A stretch of 64,000 bases of DNA from Melitaea cinxia. Lineage: Eukaryota; Arthropoda; Insecta; Lepidoptera; Nymphalidae. Below are positions 56,480 to 64,000 of this stretch, piece after piece (position 1 is the first letter of the stretch; each line of letters opens with the position of its first letter). A program made the position numbers and the translations under genes. The notes beneath the pieces are model-generated. The model saw only the letters and a program-made list of their open reading frames with translations. It did not search any database and was not told the origin of the DNA. The stretch lies in assembly GCF_905220565.1 (NCBI RefSeq), contig NC_059416.1, positions 7,874,001 through 7,938,000 on the forward strand, given 5' to 3'.

Positions 56480-57760
56480 AATTAAAGAAATTCGGAGCCA
56501 TGCGTGTCCTTCAACCAACAGTAAAGTTTGAAGTGGATTTGGGTCCAAACCTTCAAACACCACACACAATAATTATGTGCAGCTTCTGGCTCATTCATGG
56601 CTTCATGGCTCTATTTTTGTTACAAAAAGTACTTTCCAGACATCCGTAAGATTAAAAAGAATATTTAATAAATAATACGAACTATTTTAATTAGTATCTA
56701 CGAACAAACAATCAAATAAAAGCCGGAAACAGGACTAACTAACAATATTGAGGTAGTGATCATTATTTTTTTTTTGACGATGCAAGTGACTGTGTGGCAA
56801 GTCGTTTAATAATTGGATTGGCCAGGCAGCAAAGAACAGTTTAAAAATTTGATGTCGTGCACAGGTATTTACCCTCATTGTAAGGCTCTCTACTGATTAT
56901 AAAACTTTGTTACGAATTCCAAAGATATTCACAATTTTCCCTAAACTCTTCAATAGTAAAATCTTTAAAATACCTTTCTGAAGCTTAAGCTACAGAAAGG
57001 CATTTAAATCGTATAAATGTGATTAAGCCCTTTGTGATTATGTCATATTACATCTTTACTATAATTTGTATTCATAAAAATTATAACCAACGAGGTTAAA
57101 ATTAAAAATTAATATTTTTTAATAATATTTTGTAATAAATTAGAAGAACACAATATTGTAATAAAGTTTCCTTTGAATGTTGATAAAGATTTCTTGGACA
57201 GTTAAGATTTAGAACAACGATTTAGACCTGTCCGAAAGAGCAAAAAATAAATAAACTTTTCAGCGCTTTGGAGCTTTAAAAATTCTCCATGGCCAGAATT
57301 GTATAATAGCCAACAAAGAGGACTTTTAGTAGCTGAAATTTCAGTACTTTTTGAGGCTAGATTTGTTTCATAGCTAAGGGCACTGTTAGTAGCTGTCACG
57401 TGGTCGTTTTGAAAGGTAAGATAATCAACAAACAAAAACATGTTTTCGACTCCATAATGGATCTCTTTGTATATCAGTGAGGTGTGGGCGTTTGTTTGCT
57501 ATGATAAAGAACACAGTGTAACAGAAATAATTTCGTTACACTTCGATTTATTTTATTAAAAAATTTCAGTATAATGTCGCAATATGCTGAGAATTTAATT
57601 TTTGTCTCGTTCGTAGTTCACTGTCAGTGAAGTAAGAAATGTATTTAATGTTGCTTTCCCTATTCTAATAGATCGAGAGACTGTCTTATCCGGAGAACAG
57701 TATCATTTTGACAAACAAGAAATTAAAAAAGAGATATTTAATATTCATTCACAATATTTC
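56480..57760. other. AT-rich non-coding DNA
   Basis: A minus-strand 79-residue ORF at 57202-57441 has no recognisable domain. No repeat assigned. Confidence 0.4.
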
Positions 57761-57764
57761 TTTT

Positions 57765-57995
57765 CGGTCTGGTTGTCTGTTCTTGTGGGTCTCACCGCAG
57801 TGCCTCCGAGGGTACTTTAAGCAGTCGGTCGCGATTGTTATCATAGAACCTGATAAAGATTGTTACACATAATAGGGAATATATCCGCCAAACCGCAGAG
57901 GAGCAGCGTGATGGATTAAGATCCGATCCTTCTACTACATAGAGAAAGAGGCCTATGCCCAGCAGTAGGATATTTCAGGCTGAATCGTGATATGT
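57765..57995 (+). mobile_element. tRNA-derived SINE, 5'-truncated
   Basis: Carries 'GTCTGTTCTTGTGGGTCTCA', 'TCCGCCAAACCGCAGAGGAG' and the tail 'GGCCTATGCCCAGCAGTAGG'. Same family as 10653-10998, without the A/B-box head. Confidence 0.7.
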
Positions 57996-58094
57996 AATGT
58001 GTTAGATATTTAATCTTACTACTAATACTACTTAGTAATTAACATGAAGTTAAAAAACATTAGTTTTCTACTGTTAATTAATGCACTAACTGCA

Positions 58095-58411
58095 TACTCG
58101 CTGTGTGGCTACGGTAGTAAAAAATATAGCCACCCCCTCACTTCCCGCGACTAAGGGATAAGACAGTTCCACTACCACCTTGGAACTTAAAAAGCCGACC
58201 GAGTGCGGGATAACCGTGCAATTGCTGGCTTTGAAATACACAGGCCGAATACAGGTAGCAGCGTCTTCGGTGCGACAAAGCCAGCCCTGCGGTCACCAAC
58301 CCTGCCCAGCGTAGTGACTATGGGCAAAACACATGTTCACACGAGTTCACGCCATTTTTGGCGTGAACTTTGTCGAGACCTATGTCCAGCAGTGGACTGT
58401 GATAGGCTGAA

Positions 58412-58425
<14 letters not shown>
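58095..58425 (+). repeat. RTE-tailed repeat, nearly full length
   Basis: From 'GCTGTGTGGCTACGGTAGTA' through 'GTTCCACTACCACCTTGGAA', 'CAGCGTCTTCGGTGCGACAA' and 'CACGCCATTTTTGGCGTGAA' to 'CAGTGGACTGTGATAGGCTG'. The 3' GAT tail runs into the microsatellite that follows. Confidence 0.75.
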
Positions 58426-58475
<50 letters not shown>

Positions 58476-58476
58476 C

Positions 58477-58509
<33 letters not shown>

Positions 58510-58525
58510 AATGATGATGATGATA
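58410..58525 (+). repeat. (GAT)n microsatellite
   Basis: About 38 GAT-type units with few interruptions, an expansion of the RTE-type 3' tail. The minus-strand ORF of His codons is an artefact. Confidence 0.9.
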
Positions 58526-58539
58526 AACTGTAAACAGTA

Positions 58540-59390
58540 ATATTGTATGTCTCTTTTTAACTTTTATGTTTATTTTTAAGCAAAACAATGGATAGGATAT
58601 TATTATATAAAAAGTACATTATTACATATTAAGTAATATAAGTTTTGTGCCAAGTCGTAATAGATAGATAGTGACGAAATAATTATCACGATAATACACT
58701 GACATATACGTTCTTCTTTCACAATACGCAAAAAGCTTTAGAAAGAAAACAAAGCATCGTTACAACATTAATCCTCAAAGGAGTTGTGATTGTTTTTCTG
58801 TGAAAATAAATGTAAGCTCTTTGCTCTTTTACAGGATAAACTCTTTTTAGGGAAAGAAATAGAACGTGTTGTTGGTTCAATTGTTATTCGTTGTTATTTG
58901 TAGAGTTTTACCGCCGCGTTTTATTACAAATAAACGATGAACGCGTCCGTTCACACAGAAAACAAATAAAATTTTATCTTTAACGCGAATGAAATTTTAT
59001 AAATGCATAAGTTTTCAATGTTCTTTTTTTTATTTTCCTTTCAGTCTTTTAGGACTTTTCACTGTGGTTAAAGCGTTTTAAAATTATAACTTTAATTTTA
59101 AAAAGTTATATGCTTTTTCATTAAAAATGTAGCATTTTACATGATGGAATAAAACTGTCTGAATTTTTTTTTATTCTGTATGTGTGTCATTGAACACATC
59201 CTAAATGGTAGTATTAAAAAATCGTCTACAATTTAGGACGAGTTCGTATGTTCTTTCACGGTAATTTAATACTTAAGAAGCAATTTTATTAAGCTACTAA
59301 TTTTGATAAAAATATAATTTCTCTAACACATATTGTTAGCATATATAAATTTGTAGTTCTGACGATTAGTAGAATATTAGATTTTGTGTC
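58540..59390. other. AT-rich non-coding DNA
   Basis: No gene seen. 58900-58960 is slightly GC-richer ('TTTACCGCCGCGTTTTATTA'). Confidence 0.4.
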
Positions 59391-59399
59391 GATATTACT

Positions 59400-59900
59400 C
59401 TTATTGTTTATTCGTTTAATACCGGAACAGTACAAAGATATCGACACCATCTTCCGAATGGTTAATATTTATTAACACTATTTTGCAGGGTAGTTACAAA
59501 ATAACTACTGTTATCATCTAAATTTATGCTTCTTATAATTTTATAAGATTGTTCTTACTGTGGTTATTATTTATTGGAGTGCCGGAAGAGCATAAAGATG
59601 GAGACACCATTTTCCGAATAGTTAATACTAATTTTATGATTGGTCAGTCGCCATCTTTGTCGTGTATTTGCGGGATTGTAGTCCTATAAATATGATAATT
59701 GGTAAGTGAAGAAGCAGTTATTATTTAATTATTGTGCGGATAACGTTGCTACTCGATAAGTGGCGTATAAGTGATTAGCGTGATAACTTATTCAATGTAG
59801 TTAAGTTAGTTGTATATTGTAAATGAATAACTATAGATTTGAAGTGAAAAATAAATATTTCATTGAATGTTTTCAGCCGTGTTTCACACGTACAATATAT
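59400..59900 (+). repeat. Tandem-duplicated unclassified segment, LTR-like end
   Basis: 'CCGGAACAGTACAAAGATAT' at about 59423 and 'CCGGAAGAGCATAAAGATGG' at about 59582, each followed by 'GACACCATYTTCCGAATRGT', show a diverged duplication of about 159 bp. Downstream an AATAAA (about 59851) precedes 'GTGTTTCACACGTACA', which could be the end of an LTR. No coding or primer-binding site identified. Confidence 0.3.
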
Positions 59901-59904
59901 TTCA

Positions 59905-60585
59905 AAAACAAAATATTCTTATTCATCTTATTTGAAAAGTTATGGTGTATATATTCGTGATTAAAAAGGACACAATTAAATTTTCTTTATTATTATTTAG
60001 CATCTAATATCGATATAAGAATAATGTTATAATAATAAAAGCTAAATAAACAAGCGAATAACAACCAAAACAGTTTCTATTTCAACTTGCTTGTAGCGAT
60101 TTTAAAACAAAAAAATTATAATCTCAAAGCAATACTCTATAACTATGTTAACTACGAGTATTATATGTAACATACAAAGTAGTCTATACACATAAATGGA
60201 TTAATTAAGTACGGAGATACCGTAGAAGGTTTATAATTATATAATCGATTTACATTATATAATCCTATAGGCACGTATTATTACTAATGTGATAATCTAC
60301 TTTGCAGGGATAATAGGAATTAAATAATTCAAATCTGTACCTCGTTTGCGCTTTTTAAATACACAGTATATAAAAAAAACGTTTTCTTATTAAGTATTAT
60401 ATTTATTGTATTGTTTATAGGCTATAAAAAATAACACTTTAACTAATATAAATAGGGAAATAAAGTCGAGCAAAGGGCAAGTAAGCTAATAACATAATTT
60501 GCACGTTTGCACGTACATAATTATGTACACACGTACAAAAAATGAATTTATGTACCTACTCTCGGATCGGCAATGCGATTTTTTT
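59905..60585. other. AT-rich non-coding DNA
   Basis: No gene or classified repeat seen. Confidence 0.4.
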
Positions 60586-60594
60586 TTTTTTTTT

Positions 60595-60978
60595 TATGTC
60601 ACTAGGTCGGCAAACAAGCGTACGGCTCACCTGATGGTAAGCGATTACCGTAGCTTATAGACACCTGCAACACCAGAAGCATCGCAAGCGCGTTGCCGAC
60701 CTAATCCCCAATCCCCCCAGGAGCTCTGGTCACCTTACTCACCAACAGGAACACAATACTGCTTGAAAACAGTATTATTTAGCTGTGATCTTCTGTAAGG
60801 TCGAGGTACTACCCCAGTCGGGCTGCTCCATATTTTGAGCAGGAAATTCCTGCTGTGCCCTACCTCAGTAAATTGCAATTTTCAGCAGATTGCAACGTTT
60901 CTGGTGTTGCCGATGTCTATAAACTACAGTAATCGCTAACCATCAGGTGAGCCGTACGCTTGTTTGCCGACTTAGATG
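60595..60978. repeat. Foldback repeat with long inverted arms
   Basis: The left arm starts GTCGGCAAACAAGCGTACGG (about 60607) and runs through 'GATGGTAAGCGATTACCGTA' to 'CAACACCAGAAGC'. The right arm (about 60895-60971) is its reverse complement, ending CCGTACGCTTGTTTGCCGAC. Arms are about 75-80 bp and roughly 90% alike by eye. The centre has 'AGCTCTGGTCACCTTACTCA', 'CCCAGTCGGGCTGCTCC' and AGCAGGAAATTCCTGCT. A T-run of about 19 precedes it. It explains the one-armed copies at 2862, 14125, 15220, 24005 and 49700 and the hairpin at 16449. Confidence 0.75.
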
Positions 60979-60982
60979 TATA

Positions 60983-60983
<1 letters not shown>

Positions 60984-61012
<29 letters not shown>
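60984..61012. repeat. (TA)n microsatellite
   Basis: About 14 TA units immediately after the foldback repeat. Confidence 0.85.
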
Positions 61013-61013
<1 letters not shown>

Positions 61014-61019
61014 ATTTCA

Positions 61020-61420
61020 AACACATGTAAATAAACGAATACAAATCTAATCCAAGCCTGCATATAAGTGGTGTACATCATTAGTATGCAAATAGTTCAG
61101 TACATCGTCGAGTGACGTGAATAGGCACCGCAAACTCTATTTACCTCGACGATCTTAACAAGTGGGTAAGTTTATATTATTTGCATAAGGTGCGAACAAT
61201 TCTTGTTAACATCTTGAGTGGATATGTGTGAAGTGATGATAGAATAGTTTCGTGTCGACGCTATAGAAGTTTTGTATCCTCTTTTATCTATTAGGAGCTT
61301 TGGATTATTTTAAGAGTCCAGTTTACTGCAATAAATGAGGTTCTTAATAAGTAACCGAACAGGACTGAAGGCCGATGGAGCAGAAATATCTTGGAGTGAA
61401 GAGCGCTTGTTGGCAAATGG
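61020..61420. other. Unique-looking non-coding DNA with paired inverted motifs
   Basis: Contains the inverted pairs TATGCAAATA/TATTTGCATA and ATCGTCGAG/CTCGACGAT (61085-61187; see findings). No ORF or named repeat. Confidence 0.45.
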
Positions 61421-61424
61421 AGTT

Positions 61425-61570
61425 TGGGACGACCCCCCGCCCGCTTTAAACCAACTATCTATGTAAGATTGCCGGTGTAGGCTGGATGAGGATTGCGGAA
61501 AACCGGGACGTCTAGCGCGAACTTGGGGAGGCCTATGTCCAGCAGTGAACTGCAATAAGCTGAACTAACT
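61425..61570 (+). pseudogene. RTE-type C-terminal coding fragment
   Basis: One frame reads KIAGVGWMRIAENRDV, a stop, RELGEAYVQQ, a stop, TAIS: the conserved end of lepidopteran RTE polyproteins with three stops in about 45 codons. 'CTAACTAACTAA' follows as a simple tail. This coding end shows what the non-autonomous tails at 15650, 43225 and 58095 derive from. Confidence 0.7.
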
Positions 61571-61579
61571 AACTAAAAG

Positions 61580-63255
61580 CTTGTTAGTGTCAACTGGTTT
61601 CTGCCAGATAAAAATAATAGGTATTTTGTCCAGGCCCTTTTAATGGAGTTGGAATTCTGATCAACTTGTCTGGTTTACTGCAATCAAATAGTCTTGTCGA
61701 AATTAGATTCTCAGCTGATAACATAGCATTTTTAGCAGGTGTCATAACAGATATTTTAACTATAATAATAAATACGTTATTAAAAAAAATTGTCAAAATA
61801 TAATTTTCTCTTTATAGTTACTAGGGTCGCAGAAGGTTTTGGTCGAGTCAGGAAAGTATTACTTCTCGTCTAGCACTATATATTCTTTTTGGACGAATTT
61901 AAAGTCTTTAAGTCTTCACTTCTCAGAAATATAAGGTGATCTACATTAAAATAATCTTGTATAGTGTATCAAAATTTTCAATAATGTAAACACATTCCTA
62001 AATTATTATAAATTTAAACAAAACACTTAGTTGAAATTTGTTATTCGAATCAATGGGTTCGAAAAACAAATTAATAGAAATGTTTATTACTCAAAATTAC
62101 AAGTTTTTGAAAGAATAGTATTTATATTGATGCTTACTAAAAATGAAATCTTGATAATGTTTTAATTATTTAGACAATTTTTATTTACCGTGATAAAATT
62201 TTATAAGATAAAAAATAAGCTGGTAATAACAAATTTCAATTTTAAATGAGGACGAAACCCCTTTTTAGGGTCCGGAAACATAAAACAGCTATGCACATTC
62301 GGACTACAAAAACATCTGTACGTCGTCTTAAACATTCATTTCTTCAACGGAGTCATGTCATGAGCGCAGATTGAATACGCGACTAACGTAACAATTATTT
62401 ACCTACTGGAACTACAGAAATTTCTTTGCTATCTTAAGGATTCTAAAAAACTTTCGCAAATTAAGCGGTTCGTGAGGAAAACGAATCGTTCTATATGGAA
62501 CGTTAAACCGTTCGTTAATTGAACGAAAAATGATTCGTTAATAAAATATCGGAAAATTTAACAGTTCGTAAGCAGAAAATTCTTTGTTTGAATAGAGCAA
62601 AATTGAATACTTCGTAATTAGAACATGCATTTTTTATTGAAATATTATACTAATTTACAAATCACAACTTAGGAACTAAATATTTACAAATATTTATGGT
62701 ACAAATCATGTCCGCGTGGAATGGTGGCATGAATGCTGTATGAATATTTCCCGGCGAATTGCTATGCCAGTTCTCTGGGCGGAAAATCCACCAGCCGTCT
62801 TGTCACCAATGGAGGTAATAATAAGGCGAGGAGTTATCTCTTTTAGTAAATTTGTGTTATTTGAATAGGTACTTATAGTCACCAACGAACCGTTTCTGAA
62901 TATAGGAACCGGACATTAGTTTCGTAGCACAAGACTGAAATATACATGTTTTAAGTTATAGTCTACACACACTCATATAGAATTGTATGTAGGATGTATG
63001 TAATATCATGGTCATGATAATATTTGCTTTTAGTTGGTACATTAACTTGTGGTTTCATTGCCTCTAGAGATTGCACGACTCTTATCAGGAGTATGACATG
63101 ATGGTATAGGTATTATGTTGAAGTCTGTTAGTGACATATATATTCATAACATGAAAGGTGAGATAGTTAATCCGAACTAATCCTGGAATTTATGAGGCAA
63201 AAGTGGTTCTATATAAGGTTTCAAGCTCTGATAGGTGCCTGCTCATCATATAAAT
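61580..63255. other. AT-rich non-coding DNA
   Basis: No gene or classified repeat seen. 62450-62640 holds loosely repeated 'TTCGTWA'/'CGTTAA' strings. Confidence 0.4.
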
Positions 63256-63267
63256 TTATTAAATTAT

Positions 63268-63268
63268 A

Positions 63269-63304
<36 letters not shown>

Positions 63305-63330
63305 GTGTGCGTGTGTGTGTGTGTGTGTTT
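63268..63330. repeat. (TA)n(TG)n microsatellite
   Basis: TA units followed by about ten GT units with few interruptions. The next 70 bp ('ATGGTCGTCTGTTTTTAATA') look like a degenerate 3' end of the second SINE family in minus orientation. Confidence 0.85.
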
Positions 63331-63514
63331 GACATACACGCATGGTCGTCTGTTTTTAATAACTGATTACCTGAGTTGTAGATAGCAGCTGTCCGACATA
63401 CATATACATTTTTTTGTTATATTGTATATACATATATATTTTGTTTCTTTATTTCGTTTTTATAGAATTGTCAAGGGGTAATATACAAAAAAAATGTCAT
63501 ATAATATGTAGTCT

Positions 63515-63790
63515 TGCGAGTGCCGGCGGTTTGCGAATTCGAATCTCGCTCGGAATGGATATTTGTGTTTAACAAATATTTCTTTTCGTCTTTGATGTCT
63601 CTACCGTGCCTCGGAGAGTACTTCAAGCTGTCGGTCCCGACTGCTATCATAAATACCTGAAATACTGGAATAATCCGCACAACCCGCAGTTGAGTGGCGT
63701 GGTGGATTAAGCTACGATCGTTCTTCTACATCAAGAAAGAGGCCTATGCCCAGCAGTGGGATATTAGACGCTGAATTGTGATCGTGATCT
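63515..63790 (+). mobile_element. tRNA-derived SINE (Metulj-like)
   Basis: B-box-like 'GAATTCGAATCTCGCTCGGA' head end, then 'TGCCTCGGAGAGTACTTCAA', 'GCGTGGTGGATTAAGCTACG' and the tail 'GGCCTATGCCCAGCAGTGGG'. Nearly complete; the A box is weak. An overlapping minus ORF is not a gene. Confidence 0.7.
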
Positions 63791-63794
63791 TTAC

Positions 63795-64000
63795 AGATTG
63801 AAAGTAATATTTAAGAGTTAATTAAAATGTAAAATGAGATCATATGACACAAATTCTGAATCTGAAATAGTTTACCTTTGAAATCTAGACATGTCTTCCT
63901 TTTGAAACAATTTTAATCGTCAATTTCCAAATCAGATAGCCTTTATACAATTTGATTATTCTATTTAATGGACCATCATTATAACACAGTATAAAATAAC
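63795..64000. other. AT-rich window end
   Basis: Nothing recognised. Confidence 0.4.

Noticed and set aside
58337..58588. Minus-strand ORF with a long His run
   Set aside because: It translates the GAT microsatellite and RTE tail; not a protein gene.
61155..61180. Donor-like GTGGGTAAGTTT suggesting a plus-strand exon
   Set aside because: No open frame or acceptor upstream; the site falls inside the inverted-motif region.

Overview
Organism and character. The window looks like nuclear DNA from a lepidopteran (butterfly or moth). It is AT-rich and eukaryotic: there are no operons and no bacterial gene spacing. It is crowded with degraded repeats of types I associate with Lepidoptera: tRNA-headed SINEs ending in a 'gcctatgcccagcagtggga' tail, RTE-type ends reading EAYVQQWTAIG followed by GAT repeats, short Helitron-like elements ending in CTAG, and a 'GGTTCCGTACCC' TIR repeat. 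These family assignments rest on recognition and on internal copy-to-copy comparison, not on a database search. Almost everything recognisable is mobile DNA; one host protein-coding exon is visible. Layout. 1-16.7 kb: a broken Jockey/BS-type reverse transcriptase (0.57-1.74 kb), then AT-rich DNA with Helitron-like, SINE and foldback copies, including a SINE nested in a Helitron-like element at 10.5-11.0 kb. 16.8-22.8 kb: a complete-looking, GC-richer two-ORF non-LTR retrotransposon of the I/LOA group, with open ORF1 and ORF2, inserted in a TG-type microsatellite. 23-38 kb: low-complexity DNA with a piggyBac-like MITE, a hAT-like MITE, Helitron-like copies and an RTE-tailed copy carrying a 5' inversion. 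38.1-39.05 kb: a broken RTE reverse transcriptase containing an exact 107-bp tandem duplication. 39.6-42.0 kb: a 5'-truncated but open Jockey/CR1-group reverse transcriptase with its 3' UTR. 44.0-44.5 kb: two nearly identical 167-bp units, each holding a tRNA-like gene between inverted repeats. 44.58-45.30 kb (minus): the host exon, bounded by a consensus acceptor and a GTAAGT donor. 45.3-53.2 kb: low-complexity DNA, SINEs and a 172-bp MITE with a perfect 9-bp target duplication. 53.3-56.5 kb: an unusual composite with CACTG termini, tandem subterminal repeats and an embedded block of alternating dimeric repeats. 56.5-64 kb: SINE, RTE and foldback repeats and microsatellites. How it fits together. 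The host exon implies a minus-strand gene whose other exons were not found, so a large part of the window may be intron of that gene; this is inference. The autonomous-looking I/LOA element could supply its own RNP protein (ORF1) and endonuclease/RT/RNase H (ORF2). The other coding remnants are dead copies, and the short repeats are non-autonomous and would depend on enzymes encoded elsewhere.
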